A stretch of DNA of 64,000 nt, taken from NCBI RefSeq assembly GCF_006440735.1, contig NZ_VFUA01000024.1, positions 1-64,000 on the forward strand. Reading direction: 5' to 3'. The stretch is from Mesorhizobium sp. B2-7-1 (GTDB taxonomy: Bacteria; Pseudomonadota; Alphaproteobacteria; Rhizobiales; Rhizobiaceae). The notes under the pieces were generated by a model that was not told where the DNA came from, searched no databases, and saw nothing but the letters and a program-made list of their open reading frames with translations. The stretch's first letter is position 1. Each line of letters opens with the position of its first letter. A program made the translations under genes and the position numbers. Positions 23,501-31,632 of the stretch are shown here, in pieces.

Positions 23501-23933
23501 CGGCGTGATTGTTGGACTGGGCGGGGTAGCATGTCATTCGCATAAGGATTTTCCGCGCGACCATCCAGGGTATTTTTTCAGGCTGAAGGTCCTGCAAAAT
23601 CTGTCGGCTGTCACGGCAGCCTGTCTCCTGATCCGCAAAAGTGTGTTTGAGGAAGTCGATGGTCTCAATGAGATCGACCTGACCGTCGCCTTCAACGATG
23701 TGGATCTCTGCCTGAAAGTCCGAGAGGCGGGTTACTCAAACGTCTGGACGCCCTATGCCGAGCTTTACCATCTCGAAAGCGTTTCTCGCGGCGTTGAGGA
23801 TGCTCCAGAAAAAATCGCACGGTTCAACAGTGAAATCGCGTATATGCAAAAAAGATGGAAGAAGGTCATTGAACGAGATCCCTTCTATTCGCCGAACTTG
23901 ACTAAGGGGCGCGAAGACTTCTCGCTCGGTTGA
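20508..23933 (+). CDS. Fusion protein: SAM methyltransferase - coiled coil - beta domain - two GT2 glycosyltransferases
   Basis: 1141 residues, cytosolic, no signal peptide. Residues 28-240: class I methyltransferase of the cephalosporin-hydroxylase/rhamnosyl-methyltransferase look, with RIFEIGIQNGGSLEIW (SAM loop) and IIIDDGSHRSSDVV. Residues 290-368: heptad-rich coiled coil. Residues about 405-520: beta-rich segment of unknown type. Residues 610-845: first GT2 domain (SVLMPVYNTPEK, metal motif LLDHDDVLRP, YSDEDKID). Residues 869-1120: second GT2 domain (SLIIPTRDKVEL, LVNNDIEVISP, AFNDVDLCLKVREAGY). It lies two bases after rfbD in the same operon, so I infer that it polymerises or caps a rhamnose-containing chain and methylates it. 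Processive chain-length-controlling polymerases with this logic are known (WbdD/WbdA-type), but this is not a recognisable orthologue. Confidence 0.85.
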   Translation: MNKPASLPKSHVSEADAKSTNADRRSLRRLYDMHEGKVSDKWSIYLNEYGRIFSKHRNRPVRIFEIGIQNGGSLEIWAKYFPRAKVIIGCDIDRNCGLLTFESSKISVVVGDASTEEVERKILERSDRFDIIIDDGSHRSSDVVRTFARYFPHLSDGGIFVVEDLHTSYRQNFEGGLYDPLSSMSFFKRLLDLVNHEHWGLDRSRTDALAAFADRYGIAFDEPSLASIHSIEFLNSLCVVTKRPSRENVLGHRHIAGRVAAVEQSMIHLDGTDMDAPDQAENPWSLRSMTVEEEIVGNRELVERQAETIETLTRDLAGSHEQIQAGAHALQMANADLLATGRELEKANAELVAGSESIASLKHEIELIRGSRTWRYGSFLQRLASVPGTAMFYAGQTVTLRAMHHLEGVAQGKRAIEWTATGNDPQFELLWPASLPLSPGHYRLSVRALADTGTFADARLYVDSGRGYNEVERIDLHFRSHGKGRVAAIFPLYTGAAKLRFDPTSSPGKITIRHVRLRRIARIEFYARLISRIIARHIKNPRSLRQSAGRAVKILKERGLLGLAATLRSAEARGALGSITYDGWIALHDTQTEHDIADLRRQLTQSENKPLISVLMPVYNTPEKLLREAIESVVAQIYENWELCIADDCSTKPHVRRVLNEYAKRDPRIKIVMRDENGHISRASNSALELVTGEWVALLDHDDVLRPHALAEVALEIDRHPDAGLIYSDEDKIDSEGRRYDPCFKPDFSRELFRSQNYLNHLTIHRAENIRAVGGWRPGFEGSQDYDLNLRIFERIGSEKIRHIPKVLYHWRAVEGSTALDGSQKNYAYTAGLRALEEHVERMNVPAAAEEAPGAPCYRLRFFVPEPQPLVSLIIPTRDKVELLRGCVGSILEKTSYGNYEILIVDNGSVEEETLAYFSELEKAKNVRVLRYDKPFNYSAINNFAVGEAKGSIIGLVNNDIEVISPDWLTEMVSWAIQPDVGCVGAKLYYANDTIQHGGVIVGLGGVACHSHKDFPRDHPGYFFRLKVLQNLSAVTAACLLIRKSVFEEVDGLNEIDLTVAFNDVDLCLKVREAGYSNVWTPYAELYHLESVSRGVEDAPEKIARFNSEIAYMQKRWKKVIERDPFYSPNLTKGREDFSLG

Positions 23934-23949
23934 CATCGGAAATATAGCA

Positions 23950-24633
23950 ATGGCCGAATTCCATTTCATCGAAGACTATGAGAAACATGTCGCGCAGCTC
24001 ATGCGCGATCATCCGATTGATGAGGCAATGTCGCTCGCGGTGGGCGGCGCCTATGACATTATCGGGCGCATCGAAGCCGAAGTCCTTATAAAAAACGGTT
24101 TGAGCGACGGGATGCGTCTTGCCGACATCGGTTGCGGGTCTGGGCGCACAGCGGTGGCGCTCGCTAGACGACTACGCATCGACTATGACGGATACGACAT
24201 TATTCAGGCTTTGCTCGATTATGCCGAGAGCAAGACCCCTCACAGCTACAAATTTCACATGAATCGAGCGGTGAAACTCCCAGCGCCGAATGCAGCGTTC
24301 GACTACATATGTGCCTTCAGCCTTTTTACCCACCTGCTGCACGAAGAGACGTTCATCTACATGCGCGATTGTCATCGTGTGCTGAAGACGGGGGGCAAAC
24401 TGCTCTTCTCGTTTCTGGAGTTTCGAATGCCCTCACTCTGGAATGTTTTTGAAGCGACCGTGAAACAATACGAGGCCAGTACACGGCCGCACCTCAACAT
24501 GTTCCTTGAGCGCGGGGCTATTGAAGTCTTTTCGGCTAGGATCGGCTTCAGGGTGGAGAAATTCATCGACGCCGACGCTCCGGTTCTCGATGAACATGCG
24601 CTCGGTCAATCAATATGCGTGATGGTGAAGTAA
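23950..24633 (+). CDS. Class I SAM-dependent methyltransferase
   Basis: 227 residues. SAM loop LADIGCGSGRTAVALARRL (about residues 57-75), acidic YDGYDII, then the Methyltransf_11 pattern FDYICAFSLFTHLLHEETFIYMRDCHRVLKTGGKLLFSF. It starts 16 bases after the stop of the large fusion gene with GGAA upstream, as part of the rfb operon. In this setting a sugar O-methyltransferase acting on the nascent glycan is the natural reading, but acceptor and position are unknown. The C-terminal third has no recognised domain. Confidence 0.82.
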   Translation: MAEFHFIEDYEKHVAQLMRDHPIDEAMSLAVGGAYDIIGRIEAEVLIKNGLSDGMRLADIGCGSGRTAVALARRLRIDYDGYDIIQALLDYAESKTPHSYKFHMNRAVKLPAPNAAFDYICAFSLFTHLLHEETFIYMRDCHRVLKTGGKLLFSFLEFRMPSLWNVFEATVKQYEASTRPHLNMFLERGAIEVFSARIGFRVEKFIDADAPVLDEHALGQSICVMVK

Positions 24634-24638
24634 ATCGG

Positions 24639-25427
24639 ATGCGATTCTTCCGGAAGTCTCCCCCAGCGTTAGAGCCGCGTACGAAGATGATAACCTCGGC
24701 GTTGAACCTTGCCGGAAAGGGCATCGAATATGGCCCGTTGCATGCTGCACTTTTGCGGAAGCCGCATTACGACGTTTCCTATGTGGACTATGCTGATCGG
24801 ATCTCGTTAGCCGAACATTATGCCAATGATCCTAACGTCGATGTCAGCCTGATCCCGGAAATTGACATCGTGACCGGTGGCAAGCTTATTTCTGAATTTC
24901 TTCCGAAGGAGTCCGTGGACTACATCGTGGCTTCGCACGTTATGGAGCATGTGCCTGACCTGCTGGGCTGGCTCGAGGCGAATCTGTATGTGCTCAAGCC
25001 CGGCGGCGGGATTGCCGTTGCATTTCCTGACAAACGCTACTGCTTCGACTTGAAACGAAAAAGCAGCATGGTTTCAGATCTCGTGGCGGCCTACATCGAG
25101 AAGCGGACGATGCCAAGCTTTCAGCAGATTTGCGACCATTTCTGGAATGTCAGTAACGCTAATGCCGTGGATTGTTGGAACAGTACTATTACAGCCGAAA
25201 ATGCTGAATACGTAATAGATAGAGAAAATATTTTAGATGCCCTTATAGATTTGAAAAGTAAAGGTGGGTATGTCGACTCTCATTGTTGGGTTTTTGCAGA
25301 CTTTGAGTTTATAGAATGTATAAATTCAATAAGAAGTATAATAAAAAGATATGATTTTGAAGTCGCATCATTCTATCCAACGCAGCCAAACACGCTAGAA
25401 TTCTATACGACTCTCAAAAGAATATAG
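24639..25427 (+). CDS. Methyltransferase-like protein with a compositionally mosaic gene
   Basis: About 262 residues. The middle carries a Methyltransf_11-type core (DYIVASHVMEHVPDLLGWL, then YVLKPGGGIAVAFPDKRYCF), but the N-terminal SAM loop is poorly formed (KGIEYGPLHAAL instead of GxGxG), so activity is uncertain. The ATG at 24639 has GGTGAAG upstream; an earlier ATG (24615) would overlap the preceding gene without a ribosome site. DNA composition changes inside the gene: 24901-24960 is about 57% G+C by hand count, 25201-25380 only about 29%. That points to a recombinant gene or a recent import. It is the last gene of the rfb operon, and its 3' end faces a convergent methyltransferase 71 bp away. 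Confidence 0.7.
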   Translation: MRFFRKSPPALEPRTKMITSALNLAGKGIEYGPLHAALLRKPHYDVSYVDYADRISLAEHYANDPNVDVSLIPEIDIVTGGKLISEFLPKESVDYIVASHVMEHVPDLLGWLEANLYVLKPGGGIAVAFPDKRYCFDLKRKSSMVSDLVAAYIEKRTMPSFQQICDHFWNVSNANAVDCWNSTITAENAEYVIDRENILDALIDLKSKGGYVDSHCWVFADFEFIECINSIRSIIKRYDFEVASFYPTQPNTLEFYTTLKRI

Positions 25428-25498
25428 ATAAATCGAGGGGCGAAAAGCGATGGTTTTGCGAAAGGCTTGGTTTGAACCTTAGTCTTGATTTGGCTATC

Positions 25499-26281
25499 TC
25501 ATAATACCTTGCCCGCTACAAGAGCCAATGCAGGCCCGTTCGGATGTCCAGGATGGTCAAATTCGATCGCCTCCACGGTGAAGCCGAAATCGGCGATCGC
25601 CCGCATCAGGGAGTCACGGGTAAGCCAAAACGCCCATGGCTTAGCGCCGCCGCAAAAGCCAGCCCATTTGAGTGCTTCCTGATAATTGCGCTTGCATACC
25701 GTATATGGCTTACCGTCGACCTCGATCTTGTACGGCTTCTCGAACTGCTTAGCGAGATTTCCCCGGGTGCGCAGCGACTCATCGTAGTAGTGCGTCCAAA
25801 GGAAAAATTTATCGGACACGCGCGCAATGTTGCCAAGAAATTCAATAGGGTGGGTCATATGGTAGAGTATGCCTGACGCTAGGCATATATCGAAGCGTTC
25901 GCTGTTTTCCGACAGATACTTCATCGCGTCGCCGTAGAGAAATCGAGCACGGCTGAGATCGAAGATCTCCTTGACGCAGAGGCATTTCAGGTAGGATCGC
26001 GAATTGGCCTCGACAGCGAGTATCGATTCCGCGCCCGCTTCATGCATCATGTAAGTGTGTCCTGCCTCCAGCGGTCCGAGCTCCAGAATACGCTTGCCGG
26101 CGAATCCGCCGGTGGTTTTTGAAAGCCAGTCGATGCGGGCGTCTTCAAACAGGGCGGCGCTGCCGGGAGTCGTCGTCGCTCCGCCCGTTGCCGGAAATTT
26201 GGACGACCATTCGTCTTTGAAGATATCAACCACATTCTGGGCGCTTGGTGCAGTCGCGACATACGCGTCTAGAATGTCCAT
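25499..26281 (-). CDS. Class I SAM-dependent methyltransferase
   Basis: 260 residues. The SAM-binding stretch is KRILELGPLEAGHTYMMHEAG, with acidic VEANSRSYLKCL, followed by FDICLASGILYHMTHPIEFLGNIARVSDKFFLWTHYY. This resembles the DUF1698/CmoB-like and glycan-associated methyltransferases found in O-antigen clusters. GGAGG sits just before the ATG at 26281. It is transcribed alone on the minus strand, converging with the rfb operon; 242 bases separate it from the YfhO-like gene upstream in transcription order, and I see no other gene in that gap. The substrate is probably a glycan sugar, by context only. Confidence 0.8.
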   Translation of the reverse strand: MDILDAYVATAPSAQNVVDIFKDEWSSKFPATGGATTTPGSAALFEDARIDWLSKTTGGFAGKRILELGPLEAGHTYMMHEAGAESILAVEANSRSYLKCLCVKEIFDLSRARFLYGDAMKYLSENSERFDICLASGILYHMTHPIEFLGNIARVSDKFFLWTHYYDESLRTRGNLAKQFEKPYKIEVDGKPYTVCKRNYQEALKWAGFCGGAKPWAFWLTRDSLMRAIADFGFTVEAIEFDHPGHPNGPALALVAGKVL

Positions 26282-26523
26282 CGTTCCTCCAAAATCAATG
26301 CTGAATGGTCTTTAGCAGCGCGCGAGGCCTCTGTCGTGCGGCTTATCGCCCAGGCAGCGTTCGGCGTACTCTTTAGATATCTAAGGCCATACTGCTGCCA
26401 ATTCGTCGACGGCTTTGAAGCACATTCGATCGCCTCTGTCTCAGCACTTTATTGTATGTCCAATTCAACAAAGCGTGGTCCCGGCTAACGAGTTCCATGG
26501 GCGCGAGCGACTAGATGGTGTCT

Positions 26524-29037
26524 TTAAGCAGCTGCGGCTCTATTGCTGGTTCGAGGCGTGGACATTCCGCCATTCAAAATGACTAGAAGCACAACCGCAG
26601 CTACAAAGCCAGCGATGCAGAGTTCCAGCGTTCTCAATAATTGACTACTGTCATAGTAGAAGCGAATTCTGCCTGGCCCGTTCACCTCCACCGCGGGAAA
26701 AAAATCCAGGAACTTTTTGAGCTCTACAGGTTTTTCATCCAGCATCGCTCGCCAATGCCGATTGGTCCGAATGGGGAAAACGACCCATCCGCGCGCTGCG
26801 CCCAGATATTCCACCGTTAGGTCATCCGGTCGATACGCCGCAAGGCGCACTGCGCTAAAATCTGCCTCCGGTTGTCCGCTTAGTCCATTCACATAATAGC
26901 CGGAACCTGAGATTGTGCGATTTTCGATGACATCAATGCCCGGCTCTATCGATGTGATCGAGAAATTCGGGGGGAGACGATTTTTTCCGACAATCTTGAT
27001 TTTGGGGGCGCCCGGGAATGTATTCGACCCGATTTGATACGTTGCTCCTCCAGCGGTTTCGAAAGCCCAGGCGCTGAGCATCTTCTGGCTGCCGGGTTTG
27101 GTCATTGAAATAACGTACTGGTAAGTTCCAGGCGAAAGAGGTACGTCTCGATTGAAATCGAATGTGGCGAACCGGTTGTTGCGTATTGCTTCCGGTGGCA
27201 ATTCAGCACGGGCTACGAGTTGGCCATTTTGGTACAGTTCCAATATGGACGCCGACGGTGCGTAGTCCTGATCGTATGTTGCAAATAGTACCTGAAACTT
27301 AGTGGCAATGATCGGTTTATTGATTGTCAAGTTACCTTTGAGCGCGCCCGAATTTAGGAGGGCAGTAGGTCTATGACCTGCTCCGGAACTTTCATAGGCT
27401 ATTTCAGTGCAGCTGTCTCTCACAAGTAAGAAGCGGACAGCAGTATAGATAATACCCAAGCTGGAAAAATTGATGTCGGAGCATTGAATGATGGAGGCCG
27501 TATACGTTGTCTGATACGAAGGTGCTATGTCCGTAGCTATCTTGTTTTGCGCATCGGTACGGAAACCATGAGCAAATAGCTCTGGCAATCGATAATTTGA
27601 CAAAACTCCAGACGTGACGAAGCTATCGTCAGCAATGACGCTTTGGCCCGGAAGAATCTTAGATAAAACATAGGACAGTGATGGCGTTTCTGGAAAAAAG
27701 GTTTCAATATCGGGGCGCGCATTAAATTCCCTGAACCAATACCCAAGATTGGTTGCTTGGAATGTGAACATAAGTAAAAGAAAAAATAACTTATAGTTGT
27801 ATTTAAGATTTAACCGTGACAAGAAAGTTATGGAATAAGCTGACAATATAGCCATGGATAGGCCAACCAATACCGAGGCCCTGCTCCACGGATTGATGCC
27901 AAATCCCGGAATTAATTTTATGATCTCGGCTGGTGCCGCGCCGAATGCGGTCGCGAACGTGAATACTGCCAAAATTAAGCCAAAAATAGAAAACCGATTT
28001 GGTAACCTAATCAGTAGAAATAACGCAATGATCGTCAGAATAGCGGCAGGAATGCCAGCCGAAAAGGTACGCTCAACACCCAAATTGTTAACAAAATCAA
28101 ACCCAAAAACGTTAACGATGTCATACGGAGTGAATATCGTTCCGCCGGATCGGATCGATAAATCTGTTGAATTGAGAATGTCTCTAATTTGTAGAAGGCC
28201 GGGAAGAGTGAGGAGTGTGCCTGCAACACCTGCGCACCCTAGTGCAAGAACTCGTCTCATGGCTGGTCGACTGACGCCGATGTCCCGAAATTCGGCAATA
28301 AGGACTATGGTTCCAAGCATCAGGGATGAGATAACTCCGAGGACGGCTACAAATGGAAAGCCGCCTAGACCTATCAAGGCCACACTGAAAATAAATCCGA
28401 ACGCCCATCCTAAGTGGCCTGTTTGCCAATACCGAAGCTGACTAGCGAGAACCCATGGAATAAGGGCGCTTGCTGTCAGGTGCGGCCAATGGGCCCAAGC
28501 GATGTTAAAACCGCAAAAGGCGAACACCATAGCGCCAAAAACTGCCGCCCAACGATTGCTGAACATGAAGAACAGCAGAAAATAGGTGCCGAAGGCAGCG
28601 AGCAAATAGTTAGCCAGAATTGAAAATGTGTAACCCATAGCCTCGTTCGGCGTGAGGGCGTAAATTAGAAAGGGTATGGAAAGGCCTTCGTAGATCGGAG
28701 ACTGAATACCTGCTGCGCCCAATTGATGAACCGGGTTCCACAGTGGGATATGTCCTTCCCACAGCTCTCGCCTAAACTCTCGCCAGTTTGGTAGGCGGTG
28801 ATCCAATGCGTCAGAACGCTCTGCATTGATCAGCGGAGTGTCAACGCCGGCATTGTCCCACCCTGGATAGGCCAGCAAGAGATCCATAGGCGCCAGCGTT
28901 TGCCGAAAAGGGTTCACGCCCACGATGCCCAAGACAAGCACGAGAAGAAGCATTGTAGAAGTAAGGTGCCGCAAAAACGGAGTCTGTTCCGGCTGGTTGT
29001 CACCTTGCGCGAGTGCTTTGCCGATCTGCGTGTTCAT
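26524..29037 (-). CDS. Large YfhO-like (GT-C type) membrane protein
   Basis: 837 residues. The N-terminal 460 residues contain about eleven to twelve hydrophobic helices. The first periplasmic loop carries PMDLLLAYPGWDN and HIPLWNPVHQLGAAG, which match the PLWNP loop of YfhO-family membrane glycosyltransferases, and FNIAWAHWPHLTASALIPW follows. Residues about 465-800 form a periplasmic beta-rich region, closed by one last helix (about 803-823) and a short Ala-rich tail. YfhO proteins are GT-C enzymes that use polyprenyl-phosphate sugars to decorate cell-wall polymers. The start overlaps the preceding flippase-like gene by four bases (ATGA). The coding sequence is unusually A+T-rich, particularly 27400-28200. 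The family call is moderate and the function inferred. Confidence 0.75.
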   Translation of the reverse strand: MNTQIGKALAQGDNQPEQTPFLRHLTSTMLLLVLVLGIVGVNPFRQTLAPMDLLLAYPGWDNAGVDTPLINAERSDALDHRLPNWREFRRELWEGHIPLWNPVHQLGAAGIQSPIYEGLSIPFLIYALTPNEAMGYTFSILANYLLAAFGTYFLLFFMFSNRWAAVFGAMVFAFCGFNIAWAHWPHLTASALIPWVLASQLRYWQTGHLGWAFGFIFSVALIGLGGFPFVAVLGVISSLMLGTIVLIAEFRDIGVSRPAMRRVLALGCAGVAGTLLTLPGLLQIRDILNSTDLSIRSGGTIFTPYDIVNVFGFDFVNNLGVERTFSAGIPAAILTIIALFLLIRLPNRFSIFGLILAVFTFATAFGAAPAEIIKLIPGFGINPWSRASVLVGLSMAILSAYSITFLSRLNLKYNYKLFFLLLMFTFQATNLGYWFREFNARPDIETFFPETPSLSYVLSKILPGQSVIADDSFVTSGVLSNYRLPELFAHGFRTDAQNKIATDIAPSYQTTYTASIIQCSDINFSSLGIIYTAVRFLLVRDSCTEIAYESSGAGHRPTALLNSGALKGNLTINKPIIATKFQVLFATYDQDYAPSASILELYQNGQLVARAELPPEAIRNNRFATFDFNRDVPLSPGTYQYVISMTKPGSQKMLSAWAFETAGGATYQIGSNTFPGAPKIKIVGKNRLPPNFSITSIEPGIDVIENRTISGSGYYVNGLSGQPEADFSAVRLAAYRPDDLTVEYLGAARGWVVFPIRTNRHWRAMLDEKPVELKKFLDFFPAVEVNGPGRIRFYYDSSQLLRTLELCIAGFVAAVVLLVILNGGMSTPRTSNRAAAA

Positions 29038-29996
29038 GCACTCTTCCCCCTTCGCAATATCAACTCCGCCAATGCGACCAGGCAGTCACCAAGAACGGTG
29101 ACTAGCCGATTACCGAGAGCCACCGTGGTCGCCGCTGGAGCCGGCAGGCCCGCGGCGGTGAGGCCCATGATCAAGACGGCCTCGCGCACACCAAGTCCCC
29201 CTGGTGCTCCCGGAACTACGAAGCCAATGAGCCAGGCGGCTGCACCTATGCCGATCAACTCCGGAACGTGGCCCGCATCGCTCAAAGTTCTCAAAAGCGC
29301 AACGATCAGCAACCCGTTGCCGATGAAAAACAGTGCATAGAGAAGAAAAGCTTCGACCGAGACGATAAGTGCTCCGCCGCCGATGCCGGCGGTTCTCAAC
29401 CGGAACAAAAGCATCGTCCCGATCGCAAGCACCAAAAGGCCGGCGGCGATAAATCCCTCAATCAATACTGGATTATCGGGCAATACGGGGCTGCCGGGGG
29501 CATACTGCGCATACGCATCCCGGAAAACCGGCCACGCCAGCGAGGCTCCCAAAACCCCAGCGGTAAGAACAATGACGGACAATTCCCCTATCTGCGCAAA
29601 GGTAAGTGCCTTGTTCGATGTCCCGAGATTACGGGCGAGGGCGAAGCGACCAACCATATGGAGCACGTTGCTCGGCAGGTATTTGTAGATTTGCGTCCTT
29701 CCGAAAATGGCAAGCGCAGGACTCAATCCAAGCGATGGTCCGTCGATGGCAACCAGGAACCGGTACCAGGCGATGCCGACCAACTGCAGGATGACGGCAT
29801 AAGCGCCAGCGCATCCCAATACGACGATCAAAAAAAGCGAGGAGATGAGCTGTCGTTGCAGATCGCCGAACGAGCGATGGATCGCCATCCCCACGAAGAC
29901 AAGCGCTGCGAGACTGATGGCCAGGCCCCCGAGGCGAACGATGGACTTAAGCTTGCTGCCTTTGGCTGGCTGTGCCGTTAGCATTGTCTCAGTCAC
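29034..29996 (-). CDS. Flippase-like membrane protein (lysylphosphatidylglycerol synthase TM-domain family)
   Basis: 320 residues with about eight transmembrane helices and no soluble domain. Family signatures: FGRTQIYKYLPSNVLHMVGRFALAR and the C-terminal GFVVPGAPGGLGVREAVL, the hallmark of the LPG_synthase_TM/UPF0104 family. Members are found in MprF (lipid flipping) and next to polyprenyl-linked glycosylation genes such as AglD-type proteins. It overlaps the methyltransferase before it by eight bases and the YfhO-like gene after it by four, so the three are translated as a unit. I infer that it moves a polyprenyl-phosphate sugar across the inner membrane; this is not proven for the family. 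Confidence 0.82.
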   Translation of the reverse strand: MTETMLTAQPAKGSKLKSIVRLGGLAISLAALVFVGMAIHRSFGDLQRQLISSLFLIVVLGCAGAYAVILQLVGIAWYRFLVAIDGPSLGLSPALAIFGRTQIYKYLPSNVLHMVGRFALARNLGTSNKALTFAQIGELSVIVLTAGVLGASLAWPVFRDAYAQYAPGSPVLPDNPVLIEGFIAAGLLVLAIGTMLLFRLRTAGIGGGALIVSVEAFLLYALFFIGNGLLIVALLRTLSDAGHVPELIGIGAAAWLIGFVVPGAPGGLGVREAVLIMGLTAAGLPAPAATTVALGNRLVTVLGDCLVALAELILRRGKSA

Positions 29997-30612
29997 TGCG
30001 GCAGAGGACCATGGTCCAGGGAAGTGGTTTACGGACTGTCACGATCTTCAGCGACTTGGACAGCAAATCAATGAAGGATGTGGACGACCAATGCTGAATG
30101 TGGCCAGGCGTGTTTCCGAAGTCTGAAATGTATTTGCCTCTTGCAACGTTAAGTGCGCGCCAGACCGGCTCTCGTGGCACGCTGACAAGAAGGTAGGGTT
30201 TGGCGAGCGATTTCAGCACCGCTAGCGCTCGTTCCGTATCGGGAACATGCTCGAGAACTTCGCAGCATATCACCAATTCGGCGGAAGCCGCTTCCGCGGT
30301 CAGGTCGAAAAGCGAGCGTGTCTCGAACATCGGTTCCAGGCCACGCTTGGCGCATTGCTCGTTAGCCTCCGAGACGCTGACGGATTCTAGGTCGCTGCCG
30401 CGGACGTTCCACCCTCGATCATGAAGGCGCATGGAGAGATTTCCTTCGCCGCAGCCGACCTCGTAGGCGTTGCGAACGCCTGTTTCTGACGTCAGCATAT
30501 CGAAGCTGCTCAGAAAGCCATCCATGAGGTAGCGTGCGATCGGGTTCCGGGTATTGTACTTGTCGTAGTAATTGCCTGGAACGTTGTCATAGGCTGCAGG
30601 TGCTTCGGTCAT
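29989..30612 (-). CDS. Class I SAM-dependent methyltransferase
   Basis: 207 residues, compact UbiG-like core: AYEVGCGEGNLSMRLHDRGWNVRGSDLE (SAM loop and acidic residue), then ELVICCEVLEHVPDTERALAVLKSL and YLLVSVPREPVWRALN. The start codon directly follows the stop of the GT2 gene (TAA then ATG) and the 3' end overlaps the flippase-like gene by eight bases, so it belongs to the same tightly packed operon. A methyltransferase in this position would modify the sugar on its polyprenyl carrier or a precursor of it. That role is inferred from context. Confidence 0.85.
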   Translation of the reverse strand: MTEAPAAYDNVPGNYYDKYNTRNPIARYLMDGFLSSFDMLTSETGVRNAYEVGCGEGNLSMRLHDRGWNVRGSDLESVSVSEANEQCAKRGLEPMFETRSLFDLTAEAASAELVICCEVLEHVPDTERALAVLKSLAKPYLLVSVPREPVWRALNVARGKYISDFGNTPGHIQHWSSTSFIDLLSKSLKIVTVRKPLPWTMVLCRSD

Positions 30613-31632
30613 TTATGCGGTTCCGCTTATCTTGCCCGTCTTGATTTCAGATGCTTCGCGGTCGACCGTGAACGAGCGGAGCAATGCGCCTCCGCCATGC
30701 TCCTGTTGTAATTGCCTGATCCTGATTTCCTCGAGAAGTTGGCGATTGACCGCGATCAGTTCGGATAGGATGCCGCCCATGGCCAGGATGCCGGCAAGCG
30801 CAAGCAAGGCGCTGGAAAGAACAAGCGACTGGATATTGCCATTGCCTTCGCCTTCCAGGTACCGGAAAAGGAACCGGATGATCATGATCAGCCCCGGTGT
30901 CGCGACAATAGCCGCGCATACCGAGAAGAAGCGCAACGGGCTGTAGACGACAAAAATCCTCACGACCGTTATCAGGGAGCGCCGCACATAGCTCGGTATG
31001 CTCTTGACCAGCCGCGAGGGTCGAAGATCGCTGTTTACACGAATGGGCACGGAGGTGATCGGAATATCCCTACGTCCCGCCTGGATGATCGTTTCGAGCG
31101 TGTAGGTGTAGCGGTTGAAGACGTTTAGCTGTATCGCCGCGTCGCGGTGAATGGCACGGAAACCGCTCGGCGCGTCGGGAACCGTCGTGCCGCTGGCAAG
31201 TTTGACGACCAGACTGCCAAGCTTCTGCAGGAATTTCTTGGTGGGTGAAAAATGCTCTATCTCGCTGATCGGCCTTGCGCCGACGACGATTTGAGCCTTT
31301 TTCTCCAAGATCGGACGCACGAGGTCAGGAATGCAGGAGGCGTCGTACTGGTTGTCCGCGTCGGTGTTTACGATAACATCGGCGCCGAGTTTCAACGCGG
31401 TTTGAATGCCTGTCATGAACGCCTTGGCAAGCCCCTCATTGTGGGGCAGCGAGACCACGTGATCCACACCGTTTTGCGAAGCAACCTCGCCGGTCCGGTC
31501 CGTGGAGCGATCGTCGATCACGAGCCACTCTACCGTATCGAATCCCTCGACTTGACGTGGGAGATCGGCAAGCGCGACCGCAAGCGTACTCTCCTCATTC
31601 AAGCATGGGATCTGAATAATAAGCTTTGACAA
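30613..31632 (-). CDS. GT2 glycosyltransferase with two C-terminal membrane helices (polyprenyl-phosphate sugar synthase type)
   Basis: 339 residues. GT2 domain: KLIIQIPCLNEESTLAVAL, VIDDRSTDRTGEVA, VNTDADNQYDASCIP (DxD), with PDAPSGFRAIHRDAA typical of dolichol/polyprenyl-phosphate sugar synthases. Two hydrophobic helices follow (about residues 228-252 and 270-295), as in GtrB/ArnC-like enzymes, which make polyprenyl-phosphate-linked sugars at the inner membrane. The frame is open to 31728, but the extra N terminus is not domain-like. I chose the TTG at 31632 (reading MSKLIIQIPCLNEE), preceded by GAGGGCGG. First gene of the GT2-methyltransferase-flippase-YfhO operon. The 268 bases upstream (to the Wzt stop) hold no gene I can see. 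Confidence 0.85.
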   Translation of the reverse strand: MSKLIIQIPCLNEESTLAVALADLPRQVEGFDTVEWLVIDDRSTDRTGEVASQNGVDHVVSLPHNEGLAKAFMTGIQTALKLGADVIVNTDADNQYDASCIPDLVRPILEKKAQIVVGARPISEIEHFSPTKKFLQKLGSLVVKLASGTTVPDAPSGFRAIHRDAAIQLNVFNRYTYTLETIIQAGRRDIPITSVPIRVNSDLRPSRLVKSIPSYVRRSLITVVRIFVVYSPLRFFSVCAAIVATPGLIMIIRFLFRYLEGEGNGNIQSLVLSSALLALAGILAMGGILSELIAVNRQLLEEIRIRQLQQEHGGGALLRSFTVDREASEIKTGKISGTA

